64,000 nucleotides of DNA from Massilia sp. METH4. Lineage in GTDB: Bacteria; Pseudomonadota; Gammaproteobacteria; Burkholderiales; Burkholderiaceae_D. The notes beneath the pieces are model-generated. The model did not search any database and was not told the origin of the DNA. It was given only the letters and a program-made list of their open reading frames with translations. How positions within the stretch are numbered: the first letter of the stretch is position 1; every line of letters starts with the position of its first letter. Location: the NCBI RefSeq assembly GCF_037094685.1, contig NZ_CP146614.1, positions 5,642,001 to 5,706,000 on the forward strand, written 5' to 3'. Position numbers and translations under genes: made by a program. Positions 54,026 to 62,673 of the stretch are shown one piece after another.

Positions 54026-57000
54026 GTGAGACACCTTCAGAAAACGGCGCTCGCCGTTGCCATCGCTCAACTTTCATTCTGGACCCATGGCGCAGCGTCG
54101 GGTCAGGAAGTTAGCGCTAACACGAACGCCCCCGCAGCCGGCAACGGCGCCGTCGTCGTCGTCAGTGGGCAGCGGTCCGCCCTGCAGTCGGCGCAAAAGC
54201 TGAAACAGGATGCCGACGAAGTCGTCGACTCGGTCGTGGCCGAGGATATCGGCAAGCTGCCGGACCGGTCCATCACGGAAGTACTGAGCCGCGTGGTGGG
54301 CGTGACCATGGACCGCAGCATGGCGGGTGACCCGCAGCACTACGCAGTGGAAGGCTCCGGCATCGCGATCCGTGGCCTGACCTACGTGCGCTCGGAAATG
54401 AACGGGCGCGAATCGTTCTCCGCCAACGGCGGCCGCTCGCTCAGCTTCACCGACGTGCCGCCGGAACTGATGGCTGGGGTGGACGTCTACAAGAACCCGT
54501 CCGCCGAGCAGATCGAGGGCGGCATCTCCGGCCTCGTCAATCTGCGCACGGCCATGCCGTTCGACTTCAAGGGGTTCAAGGGCTCCATCTCGGGCTCGTA
54601 TGCGTGGTCCGAACTGCGCAAGGGGCAGCCCAAGCCGACCGGCTCGTTGCTGCTGTCGGACCGCTGGAACACGCGTTTCGGCGAGTTCGGTGCCCTCGTC
54701 GACCTGGCTTCCTCGGTCAGCCATACCCGCACCGACGAGCTGTTCATCGAAGCCTACTACCCGAACGCGAACGTGGAACCGGGCCGCACGGTGTGGGTGC
54801 CGCGCGGCGCGCAGTGGCGCTCGATGAACTGGGAACGCGACCGCAAGGGCCAGTACGCGGCGTTCCAGTGGCGGCCGAACCGCGACCTGACGGCATCGCT
54901 CACCTACTTCCAGTCGAAGTACAAGGAAGGCTGGTCGGAACAGGCGCTTATCTCGCAGGAGACCGGCGACCGACCCTACGGCATCCAGGTGACGAACGGC
55001 GTGTTCGACAAGAACGGTGCCTTCATCTCCGGCGTGATCTCGAACCCGGCCAACGGCGGCATCAACCTGAATTCGGACCGCCGTGTCTCCGACCGCCGCT
55101 CCGCCACGCGCGATCTGGGCCTGAACCTGAAATGGCGCATCGCGCCGGCCTGGAGTGCGACGACCGACTTCCAGGTCATCCGTGCCAGCACCGAGGCACT
55201 CGATTCCGACGTGGCGACCGGCATCCGCATGCAGAAGGAAACGCTGGACCTGTCCGGCGACATTCCGCGCATCACCTTCGATGCCGCCGACCTGGCCTAC
55301 CTGTCGAACCCGGCGAATTACTACTGGGGCTACACGATGGAGCACAAGGACCGTTCGAAGGCCGAGAGCAAGGCCTGGAAGACGGACGTCAAGTACGACT
55401 TCGACCATGCGGTACTGCGCGACCTGCGCTTTGGCGTGCGCCTGCAGAACCGCAACTCACGCAACCAGAACACGAACCCCAGCTACAACTGGCAGGCCGT
55501 CAGCCAGCCCTGGATGCTGGGCAACCAGATCGATCGCCTGGCCACGCTGGACGATCCGAAGTTCGCCGGCGGCGCCACGCTGCGCACCTTCGACAACTTC
55601 TTCGGCGGCGACGCGCAGGTGCCGGCGATCATGTTCCCGGACGACGCGATGGCACGCGGCTATCCGGACAGCTATGCCAAGCTGCACACCTACCGCGAGA
55701 TCCTGTGCGCAGAGAAGGGTTCCACGTGCACGCCATGGCCGAGGGCGACGTTCAACGAGGAGCCGGCCGGCACCAACTACCAGGAAGAGAAGACGCGCGC
55801 GCTCTACACGCAGCTGCGCTTCGGCTGGGACAACCTGCGCTACCCGGTGGACGGCAATATCGGCATGCGCTACGTGAAGACGAAGTCCACCGCCTACGGC
55901 TACACGACCTATACCCCGAGCGTGAGCATTCGCGACCTCCAGAACAACCCCAACGCCGCGGGCCGGGACAAGATCGCCAACATCGCTCCGATCGCTGAGC
56001 GCCGCGACTACGAAAACGACTACGGCCACTGGCTGCCAAGCCTCAACCTGCGCTTGAAGTACAGCGACGAGCTGCAATTCAGGATGGCGGTCGCGCGGGC
56101 GATGTCGCGCCCGGACTTCTCGCAGATGAAGGCCTACACGCCACTGTCGCAGACGGCGACCACCATCACGACCAACGGCGCGACGACTGTCACCAACGCC
56201 TCGCTGACCGGCACCGCCGATGGCAACCCGAACCTGCGCCCCATTACCGCCACCTCGGTGGACGTGACGGCCGAATGGTACTTCGCCAAGGCCGGCTCGC
56301 TGACCGCCGCGGTGTTCAACAAGGACCTGAAGAACGTGATCGTCAACCAGCTGTACAACTACGAAGTCACGGACGTGAACGGCCGCGTGCAGAACTTCGC
56401 GGTAACGGGCCCGGTCAACGGCGCGCACGGCTTCGCGCGCGGCTTTGAGCTGGCCTACCAGCAGTACTACGACTGGCTGCCGGGCTACCTGAAAGGCCTG
56501 GGCGTGCAGGCCAGCTTCACCTACGTGGACAGCGAGCGCAAGCTGGATAACCCGGTGAGCGCCGAATATTGCTCGGGCGGCGACGGCGCCTCCAACCTGA
56601 ACCTGTACATCAACGGCTGCGACACCGACGGCCGCACCTTCGGCAACCTGCCGATGCAGGGCCTGTCGAAGCGCACCGTGAACTTCGCCCTGATGTACGA
56701 ACGCGGCCCGATCTCGGCACGGGTGGCCTACAACTGGCGCTCGCGCTACCTGGCCGGCGTGAACCAGTGGGGCACGCGCGACACGAACGGCAAGGACACC
56801 AACCCGGCCAGCCCGACCTTCGGCCAGAACAACGTGGCCTGGGGCCTGCCGCTGTGGCAGGAAGACTACGGCCAGGTGGACGCGTCGATCTTCTGGAACG
56901 TCACGGACAAGCTGCGCATCGGCCTGGAAGGGCAGAACCTGAACGACGCGCGCTCGAAGCAGACGATGCAGCAACATGCCGGCACGTTCGGGCATGCATG

Positions 57001-57049
57001 GTTCGTGACGGGGCCGCGGTACGCGGTTCAGGCGAGCTACAACTTCTGA
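54026..57049 (+). CDS. TonB-dependent receptor, Caulobacter/Xanthomonas sugar type
   Basis: A 1007-residue outer-membrane receptor. A signal peptide (HLQKTALAVAIAQLSFW to about residue 28) is followed by a plug with VVAEDIGKLPDRSITEVLSRVVGVTMDRS, IAIRGLTYVRSEMNGRESF and VDVYKNPSAEQIEGGISGLVNLRTAMPFD. The barrel ends RYAVQASYNF, with the expected terminal Phe. The plug wording and great length are typical of receptors for oligosaccharides. GTG 54026 follows AGGAG; no ATG is near. Operators flank its start, and an aldo/keto reductase gene follows, tying it to galactoside use. Confidence 0.92.
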   Translation: MRHLQKTALAVAIAQLSFWTHGAASGQEVSANTNAPAAGNGAVVVVSGQRSALQSAQKLKQDADEVVDSVVAEDIGKLPDRSITEVLSRVVGVTMDRSMAGDPQHYAVEGSGIAIRGLTYVRSEMNGRESFSANGGRSLSFTDVPPELMAGVDVYKNPSAEQIEGGISGLVNLRTAMPFDFKGFKGSISGSYAWSELRKGQPKPTGSLLLSDRWNTRFGEFGALVDLASSVSHTRTDELFIEAYYPNANVEPGRTVWVPRGAQWRSMNWERDRKGQYAAFQWRPNRDLTASLTYFQSKYKEGWSEQALISQETGDRPYGIQVTNGVFDKNGAFISGVISNPANGGINLNSDRRVSDRRSATRDLGLNLKWRIAPAWSATTDFQVIRASTEALDSDVATGIRMQKETLDLSGDIPRITFDAADLAYLSNPANYYWGYTMEHKDRSKAESKAWKTDVKYDFDHAVLRDLRFGVRLQNRNSRNQNTNPSYNWQAVSQPWMLGNQIDRLATLDDPKFAGGATLRTFDNFFGGDAQVPAIMFPDDAMARGYPDSYAKLHTYREILCAEKGSTCTPWPRATFNEEPAGTNYQEEKTRALYTQLRFGWDNLRYPVDGNIGMRYVKTKSTAYGYTTYTPSVSIRDLQNNPNAAGRDKIANIAPIAERRDYENDYGHWLPSLNLRLKYSDELQFRMAVARAMSRPDFSQMKAYTPLSQTATTITTNGATTVTNASLTGTADGNPNLRPITATSVDVTAEWYFAKAGSLTAAVFNKDLKNVIVNQLYNYEVTDVNGRVQNFAVTGPVNGAHGFARGFELAYQQYYDWLPGYLKGLGVQASFTYVDSERKLDNPVSAEYCSGGDGASNLNLYINGCDTDGRTFGNLPMQGLSKRTVNFALMYERGPISARVAYNWRSRYLAGVNQWGTRDTNGKDTNPASPTFGQNNVAWGLPLWQEDYGQVDASIFWNVTDKLRIGLEGQNLNDARSKQTMQQHAGTFGHAWFVTGPRYAVQASYNF
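54109..54122 (+). promoter_or_regulatory. LacI-type palindrome inside the receptor gene
   Basis: AGTTAGCGCTAACA holds the perfect 12-base palindrome GTTAGCGCTAAC (54110-54121), about 28 codons into the receptor, where it encodes V-S-A-N right after the signal peptide. It matches the operators at 35624 and 51776. A repressor here could block elongation or form a loop with the upstream sites, 334 bases away. Confidence 0.5.
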
Positions 57050-57107
57050 CGGCAGTTTCTCGCCAGCGCACCTCGCGAGATGCGCTGGCGATTGGCCGCC
57101 GAACACC

Positions 57108-57149
57108 GGTGTCAGACGCCATTTCCCCTGGGAAATGGTGCCTGGCACC
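57108..57149. repeat. Hairpin repeat after the sugar TonB receptor
   Basis: GGTGTCAGACGCCATTTCCC (57108-57127) and GGGAAATGGTGCCTGGCACC (57130-57149) pair at 17 of 20 positions. The same GGTGTCNNACACCATTTCC plan recurs, with perfect pairing, at 58279. It may end transcription of the receptor gene. Confidence 0.75.
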
Positions 57150-57239
57150 GGTTCTTTTGTGCCGGCGGCCACGGCAAGCGCGCGGACAAGCAGGCAGCTT
57201 TTCACTATCATCTCACCCGATTCATCAACAAGGAACTCC

Positions 57240-58217
57240 ATGCAAACACGACAACTCGCCAACTTCACCGTCCCCGAAATCGGTCTCGGCTGCTGGCAGC
57301 TGGGGGGCGGCTGGCGCGACGACTGGGATGACGCGGTAGCGCAGCAGACGCTGGCCACCGCGTACGACGCCGGCGTGCGCTTCATCGACACGGCCGACGT
57401 CTACGGCGACGGCGCCAGCGAGCGCTCGATCGGCAGCTTCCTCGCGACCCACCAGGACCCTTCCCTCGTCGTGGCCACGAAGCTCGGCCGCGCCGGCATC
57501 TATCCGGACGGCTACACGCGCACATCGCTGCGCGAAGCCACGCTGCGCTCGATCGAGCGGCTCGGCGTGCAAGCGCTGGACCTCACGCAGCTGCACTGCG
57601 TGCCCACCGACGTGCTTCGCCAGGGCCACGTCTTCGACTGGCTGCGCGAGCTGCAGCAGGAAGGGCTGATCCGCCGCTGGGGCGCCAGCGTGGAATCGGT
57701 CGAGGAAGGCATGATCTGCCTGGAGCAGGATGGCCTGGCCTCGCTGCAGGTGATCTTCAACATCTTCCGCCAGAAGCCGGCGGAACAATTGCTGCCGCGC
57801 GCGAAGGCGCAAAACGTGGGCATCATCGTGCGCCTGCCGCTGGCCAGCGGCCTGCTGGGCGGGAAGATCACGCGGGAGACCGTGTTCCGCCAGGACGACC
57901 ACCGCCACTTCAACCGCGACGGCCAGCATTTCAACGTGGGCGAAACCTTCGCGGGCCTGGAGCTGGAGCGCGGCATCGCCGCCGCCGAACAGGTGGCCGC
58001 CCTCGTCCCGCCGGGCATGACGATGGCGCAGATGGCGCTGCGCTGGATCCTCGACCACGACGCCGTCTCCGTGGTGATTCCCGGCGCCAGCTCGCCCGCG
58101 CAGGTCACCGCCAACGTGGCCGCCGCCGGCGTCCCGCCGCTGCCCGCCACGCTGCGCGCCGCGCTGGCCGAGGTGTACGTGCAGCAGGTGCGCGACCATA
58201 TTCGCGGGCCGTACTGA
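57240..58217 (+). CDS. Aldo/keto reductase beside the sugar TonB receptor
   Basis: A 325-residue AKR-fold oxidoreductase. FIDTADVYGDGASERSIG holds the catalytic Asp and Tyr, LVVATKLGR the Lys, LTQLHCVPTDV the His, and VSVVIPGASSPAQV the cofactor end. AAGGA precedes ATG 57240. It follows the sugar receptor with only a hairpin repeat between, so it may act on a sugar (for example as an aldose dehydrogenase or reductase), but this is inference from position. Repeat sequences follow directly after the stop. Confidence 0.9.
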   Translation: MQTRQLANFTVPEIGLGCWQLGGGWRDDWDDAVAQQTLATAYDAGVRFIDTADVYGDGASERSIGSFLATHQDPSLVVATKLGRAGIYPDGYTRTSLREATLRSIERLGVQALDLTQLHCVPTDVLRQGHVFDWLRELQQEGLIRRWGASVESVEEGMICLEQDGLASLQVIFNIFRQKPAEQLLPRAKAQNVGIIVRLPLASGLLGGKITRETVFRQDDHRHFNRDGQHFNVGETFAGLELERGIAAAEQVAALVPPGMTMAQMALRWILDHDAVSVVIPGASSPAQVTANVAAAGVPPLPATLRAALAEVYVQQVRDHIRGPY

Positions 58218-58220
58218 GCC

Positions 58221-58276
58221 TTGGCCATTGAGCGTTGACCATTGAGCGTTGGCCATTGAGCGTTAGCCATTGAGCG
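58221..58276. repeat. Four tandem copies of a 14-base unit
   Basis: TTGGCCATTGAGCG is repeated four times head to tail (58221, 58235, 58249, 58263), with single-base changes in copies 2 and 4. It begins three bases after the aldo/keto reductase stop. A short unit with near-identical copies is prone to change number by slippage. Confidence 0.9.
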
Positions 58277-58278
58277 TT

Positions 58279-58480
58279 GGTGTCGTACACCATTTCCATC
58301 GGAAATGGTGTACGACACCGGTTTTCCTTACCGCCAGTCGCGACCTCAAGGGAAAACCGGTGGCTTGGCAGGGATTTCGCGGAGCATGCTCCGCGCCTGC
58401 CAAGCGGTGATGGCATGCATGCCATCACTCCTTCCGCACACTTTTTCCGGATGAAGCACCCGGAAAAAATGTCCGACACC
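58279..58480. repeat. Multi-hairpin compound repeat element
   Basis: GGTGTCGTACACCATTTCC (58279-58297) and its exact complement (58301-58319) form a 19-base stem with a 3-base loop. CACCGGTTTTCC (58316-58327) and GGAAAACCGGTG (58351-58362) form a second stem. GCTTGGCAGG (58363-58372) / CCTGCCAAGC (58396-58405) enclose the 16-base palindrome GCGGAGCATGCTCCGC (58379-58394). A perfect 22-base palindrome (GTGATGGCATG plus its complement) follows at 58407-58428. It ends with CTTTTTCCGG ... CCGGAAAAAATGTCCGACACC-type arms (58441-58480). No gene was found in it. Confidence 0.9.
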
Positions 58481-58496
58481 AGCTGCTCTGCCTTTC

Positions 58497-59813
58497 CTAT
58501 CTGCCCACCACCCCCAGCACCGCGAGACTCATCGCCACCGCCGCCGTCTTGATCGACGGCTCCGGCACCGGCGCATAGAACGGCGAATGGTTGAACGCCA
58601 CCGGCTTGCCGCCCGGCCGCTGCGCCTCGGCCACGTCCTTCGGATCGTACACGCCCGTGAAGAAGAACATCGACGGGATGCCCTGGTTGACGAACAGCGA
58701 GAAATCCTCGCTGGCCGTCATCGCCGGCATGCGCTGCGCATTCGCGTCGCCGAACGCGTCCTTGAACACGGCTTCCGTGCTGCGCACCAGCGCCGCGTTG
58801 TTGACGATGGCCTGGCCGCCGGCTCTCAGCTTCACGTCGGGCGCCGGCGCGCCGGCCATGGCGGCCGAGGCGTTGGCCACGCGGCGCACGCCGTCCAGCA
58901 ATTTTTCGCGCACCTGGGGGCTGTAGGAACGGATGGTGCCGTGCACTTCCACGCTGTCCGGGATGATATTGCCGACCGTGCCGCCATTGATCGCGCCGAT
59001 CGTCACCACGCCGAATTCCTTGGGATCCTTCTCGCGGCTGATGACGGTCTGCACGTCGACCACGAAGCGGGCGGCGATGGTGACGGGGTCCACGGTCTTG
59101 TCCGGCGCCGAGCCGTGGCCGCCGCGGCCCTTGAACACGATGTCCAGTCCGTCGGAATTGGAGGACACCGGTCCCTCCTCGAAGCCCACCGTGCCGTGCG
59201 CCAGCGGCCAGGTATGCAGCGCGAACGCGTGGTCGGGCCGGGGGAAGCGCTTGAACAGGCCGTCGTCCAGCATCGCCTTCGCGCCGGACGTGATTTCCTC
59301 GGCCGGCTGGCCGATGAAGACCAGGGTACCCTGCCAGCGCTGCTTCAGCTCCACCAGCGTGCGCGCCGTCCCCAGCCAGCTGGCCATGTGCACGTCGTGC
59401 CCGCAGCTGTGCATGACGTAGGTTTCGCGCCCGTCGCTCTGCGCCCTGGCGCGGCTGGCGTACGGCAGCCCCGTCTTCTCTTCCATCGGCAAGCCGTCGA
59501 GGTCCGTGCGCACCAGTACCGTGGGGCCGGCGCCATTGCGCAGCACGGCCACGATGCCCGTCCTGCCCACCTTTTCCGTCACCTCGAAACCCAGCTTGCG
59601 CATCTCGGCGGCCAGCTTGCCGGCGGTGCGCACTTCCTGGAACGCCAGCTCCGGGTGGGCATGCAGGTCCTTGTAGATGCCGTCGAGCCAGGGATACATG
59701 GCGTCGACGCGCGCGCGCACATCGCCCTTCAGCGGGGCGGCCGGCTGGGCCAGCGCGGCGACAGGGCAGGACAGCGCGGCGGCGAGCGCGCATAGGGCGA
59801 ACGTGGATTTCAA
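58497..59813 (-). CDS. Exported M20 amidohydrolase/carboxypeptidase
   Basis: A 438-residue metallo-hydrolase of the AmhX/HipO type. A signal peptide (STFALCALAAALSCPVAALAQ) precedes the catalytic domain: DLHAHPELAFQEVRTAG, RTDLDGLPMEE, the metal site MHSCGHDVHMASWLG, IGQPAEE, the dimerisation domain with RGGHGSAPDKTVDP, and the last ligand in FNHSPFYAPV. It would split an amide bond of an N-acyl amino acid or peptide in the periplasm. TTG 59813 with GGGAGA 6 bases ahead gives a clean signal peptide; the frame also opens further upstream. It is divergent from the Zur-like gene. Confidence 0.9.
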   Translation of the reverse strand: MKSTFALCALAAALSCPVAALAQPAAPLKGDVRARVDAMYPWLDGIYKDLHAHPELAFQEVRTAGKLAAEMRKLGFEVTEKVGRTGIVAVLRNGAGPTVLVRTDLDGLPMEEKTGLPYASRARAQSDGRETYVMHSCGHDVHMASWLGTARTLVELKQRWQGTLVFIGQPAEEITSGAKAMLDDGLFKRFPRPDHAFALHTWPLAHGTVGFEEGPVSSNSDGLDIVFKGRGGHGSAPDKTVDPVTIAARFVVDVQTVISREKDPKEFGVVTIGAINGGTVGNIIPDSVEVHGTIRSYSPQVREKLLDGVRRVANASAAMAGAPAPDVKLRAGGQAIVNNAALVRSTEAVFKDAFGDANAQRMPAMTASEDFSLFVNQGIPSMFFFTGVYDPKDVAEAQRPGGKPVAFNHSPFYAPVPEPSIKTAAVAMSLAVLGVVGR

Positions 59814-59960
59814 GCGGGTCTCCCGGTGGCGGCATGGTGCCGGAACGCCAACTATAGCCGACAATATGGCCGGGGACACGCCCGCCAGTGCGGCGCCGCG
59901 CCCTCGCGCTATTGCAGCCGCGGTTGTGGGATAATGACGCTTTACCCGAAACGCATCGCC

Positions 59961-60389
59961 ATGGAACGCTCAACCCGCCAGCGCACCGCGATTCGCGCGG
60001 CGATCGAAGCCGCCGCGCGACCGCTCAGCCCCCAGGAAATCCACGACGCCGTGCGCGTGACCGTTCCTGAAATCGGCATCGCGACCATCTACCGCAACCT
60101 GAAGCTGCTGCTGGGCGAAGGCGAGATCCAGACCGTCACGCTGCCGGGCGAGAACCCGCGCTACGAAACGGCGCATCTGGCCCACCATCACCACCACCAC
60201 TTCCACTGCATCCCCTGCGACCGCGTGTTCGAGGTGGAAGGCTGCCCGGGCCAGATGGACGACCTGGCGCCGGAAGGCTTCACGATCGACCGCCACGAGC
60301 TCACGCTGTACGGCGAATGCGCCGAGTGCGCCGCCAAGCGCAAGGGCGCGCCGGCCGCCAAGCGGCCCGCGCGCCCGCACAAGCATTGA
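59961..60389 (+). CDS. Fur-family regulator, probably Zur-like
   Basis: A 142-residue metalloregulator. The winged helix lies in RQRTAIRAAIEAAARPLSPQEIHDAV and IGIATIYRNLKLLLGEG. The metal part has a run of six His in AHHHHHHFHCIPCDRVFEV with CxxC, and a second CxxC in GECAECAAK. The C-terminal tail is basic. The zinc-type receptor gene starts a convergent unit next to it, which favours a zinc role over iron. A GATAAT -10-like box lies 25 bases before ATG 59961; ATG 59934 is an alternative start. Confidence 0.85.
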   Translation: MERSTRQRTAIRAAIEAAARPLSPQEIHDAVRVTVPEIGIATIYRNLKLLLGEGEIQTVTLPGENPRYETAHLAHHHHHHFHCIPCDRVFEVEGCPGQMDDLAPEGFTIDRHELTLYGECAECAAKRKGAPAAKRPARPHKH

Positions 60390-60436
60390 ATACCTCGTGA
60401 CGGCGATCAGCCCGAAGGCGTAGCCCGTGGGTCAGG

Positions 60437-62518
60437 TCAGAACGTCACCCGCACCCCCGCCGTCAGGTTCCGCCCCGGCAGCGGCGCGGCTGCCTTGATG
60501 AACGAGGTGTGGCTGAACGCCAGTTCGTCCGTCACATTGTTCAACCGCGCATAGAATTGCACAGGCTGGCCGGCGATCCGGGTGTTGTAGTGCGTACCCA
60601 GGTTCAGCATGTTGTAGCCGTCCGTGCGCGACTCGTACGATGCCAGGTCGTCCTGCGTGGCGACGCGGTAGGCCTCGACCATGCCGTGCCAGCCGCGCCA
60701 TTCGCCATCGAGCTTCACGCCGATGCGCCCCGCCGGGATGCGGGGAATATTGCCGCCGCCGTCGCGCAGTCTGGCGCGCACGTAGTCGCCGAACAGCGTG
60801 GCTTCCAGGTTCGCCGTCAGTTCCTGCCGCACCTCGCCCTCGATGCCGGTGAAGGTGGCGTCCTGCTGCGCATAGTCCACCAGCTGGAAGCCTTCGTGGT
60901 TGTCCAGCGTGCGCGCGTAGATATAGTTGTCGATGCGGTTGCGGAACGCGCTCACGGAGAACGTGGTGGGGCCGGCGAACTTGCGCAGCGTGATGTCGAC
61001 ATTGTTCGAGGTTTCCTTCGTCAGGTTCTCGTTGCCGACTTCCCAGGTGCTGGTGGCGAGGTGGATGCCGTCGGCATACAGCTCTTCCGCGCTGGGCAGC
61101 CGGTGGCTGCGCGACACGGCGGCGCGCAGCGAGTACTGCGGCGCGAATTTCCACACAGCGCCGAGCGCGAACGAGGTGCCGCGAGCGTCGCGATCGCGGT
61201 CGCGCGCGCCGTCGACTTCGATGTCCTGCCATTCATGGCGCAGGCCAGCCTCGAAGCGCCAGTCGGCGATCCGGTATTCCTCCGTCGCGAAGGCGGCGTG
61301 CTTCTTCGTCACCGTGGCCGGCACATAGGCTTCCTCGCCCAGGGCCGCGAAGTCGCGCCGCGTGGTTTGCAGACCGACCACGCCGCGCCAGCCGCCCACC
61401 GGCTGGTGTTCGAATTCCAGGCGCGCATCGTGCGCCTTGCTGGTGAACGTGGTGGCGACTTCGGCGCCCTCGATCTCGTCGTGGCGGTAGTCCGTGTACG
61501 AGGCACGCAGGCGCACCTTCGAGAAGCCGGCAAACGGGTCGCGGTATTCGCCGCGCACGTCCCAGCGGTCGCTGTCCAGCTTCACGTAGGGGATGGCGCC
61601 TTCCTCGTGCTCGTGGCCGTGGTCGTGCTCGTCGCCTTCTTCTTCCTCGTGGCTGCCGCAGTGCAGGTGATCGCCGTGCGGGTGGCAGCCCTCGAATTCG
61701 TGGTTGTGGCCGGGAATGCCGTACTCGGTACGTTCCTTCGTGTACGCCGCGCCCAGGTAGCCGCGCGCACCGATCCACGACAAGCCCACGGTGCCCGATT
61801 CCGTGTCCTTGTAGCTGCCGCCCACGCGGCGGCCCTCGCTCCAGTCCTCGCCGACGCGGTAATCGTTGGCGTCGCGCTTCACGCCTTCGGCATGGAAGGC
61901 CACGCTGCCCGCCTTTGCCGTCATCTCGAAGGCTCCCGCCTTTTCCCGCGCGGCCGAGCTGGCCCGCACCTCGGCGCTGCCTTCCACCTGCTTGCCCGGC
62001 AGGCTGGTGGGAATCTTGCGGTCGATGATATTGACCACGCCGCCCACGGCGCCGCCGCCATAGGCCAGCGCCGACGGCCCACGCAGCACTTCGATGCGCT
62101 CGGCCAGCAGCGGCTCGAAGCCCACCGCGTGATCGGGACTGATCGTCGACGCATCCTGTACTTCCGCGCCGTCGGCCAGGATCTTCACGCGCGGGCCATC
62201 CATGCCGCGGATCACGGGCCGGCTGGCACCGGCGCCGAAGTGGCTGGACGTGATGCCCGGCAGGCGGCCCAGCGTCTCGCCCAGTGTCGATTCGCGCACC
62301 CGCACGAGTTCGTCGCCGGAGAGCGTGGTGGCCGGCGTGATCATGTCGTCCGACAGAATACCCAGCGCGCTGGCGGACACCAGCACGGTGGGAATGCTGT
62401 CCGGATCGCCGCCGTGGCGGGGCCCCTGCCCCTGGGCTTGGGCGGTCGATGCAAAACCGGTGAACTGCGCAAAGGCCAGCGCGATGGCCAGCGCCAGCGG
62501 GGTGCGTGTGTAAGACAT
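60437..62518 (-). CDS. TonB-dependent receptor, zinc (ZnuD) type with His-rich loop
   Basis: A 693-residue outer-membrane receptor. The signal (TPLALAIALAFAQFTGFASTAQA) is followed by a plug with GETLGRLPGITSSHFGAGASRPVIRGMDGPRVKILADGAEVQDAS and RIEVLRGPSALAYGGGAVGGVVNI, typical of the ZnuD group. An extracellular loop near residues 265-310 is packed with His, Cys and acidic residues (HNHEFEGCHPHGDHLHCGSH, then EHDHGHEHEEG), a likely zinc trap. The C-terminus GVRVTF ends in Phe. A Fur/Zur-type palindrome covers its promoter. Confidence 0.92.
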   Translation of the reverse strand: MSYTRTPLALAIALAFAQFTGFASTAQAQGQGPRHGGDPDSIPTVLVSASALGILSDDMITPATTLSGDELVRVRESTLGETLGRLPGITSSHFGAGASRPVIRGMDGPRVKILADGAEVQDASTISPDHAVGFEPLLAERIEVLRGPSALAYGGGAVGGVVNIIDRKIPTSLPGKQVEGSAEVRASSAAREKAGAFEMTAKAGSVAFHAEGVKRDANDYRVGEDWSEGRRVGGSYKDTESGTVGLSWIGARGYLGAAYTKERTEYGIPGHNHEFEGCHPHGDHLHCGSHEEEEGDEHDHGHEHEEGAIPYVKLDSDRWDVRGEYRDPFAGFSKVRLRASYTDYRHDEIEGAEVATTFTSKAHDARLEFEHQPVGGWRGVVGLQTTRRDFAALGEEAYVPATVTKKHAAFATEEYRIADWRFEAGLRHEWQDIEVDGARDRDRDARGTSFALGAVWKFAPQYSLRAAVSRSHRLPSAEELYADGIHLATSTWEVGNENLTKETSNNVDITLRKFAGPTTFSVSAFRNRIDNYIYARTLDNHEGFQLVDYAQQDATFTGIEGEVRQELTANLEATLFGDYVRARLRDGGGNIPRIPAGRIGVKLDGEWRGWHGMVEAYRVATQDDLASYESRTDGYNMLNLGTHYNTRIAGQPVQFYARLNNVTDELAFSHTSFIKAAAPLPGRNLTAGVRVTF

Positions 62519-62583
62519 GAATGCAATCCTCTCTGTAGTGGTGTCATGCGCGCCACCGGGCATGCCGGCGGCACAGGCCACAG

Positions 62584-62612
62584 ATTATAATGATAAGTCA
62601 TTATCATTAATA
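62584..62612 (-). promoter_or_regulatory. Zur/Fur box over the promoter of the zinc-type receptor
   Basis: AATGATAA and TTATCATT (62589-62608) are perfect 8-base arms around GTCA. With one extra base the site matches the Fur consensus at nearly every position (TATAATGATAA-G-TCATTATC). On the minus strand TATAAT (62589-62584) forms the -10, and the palindrome fills the spacer. The receptor type favours Zur; Fur cannot be excluded. Confidence 0.75.
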
Positions 62613-62673
62613 GAGGGTAAGTGACGAAATTGCATGCGCGCGGCGGTCGCCGCCCGCCGCCGAACCGGCGGAT

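Noticed and set aside
58277..58552. 91-codon frame across the hairpin element
   Set aside because: It consists of repeat sequence and the 3' end of the amidohydrolase gene read on the wrong strand.
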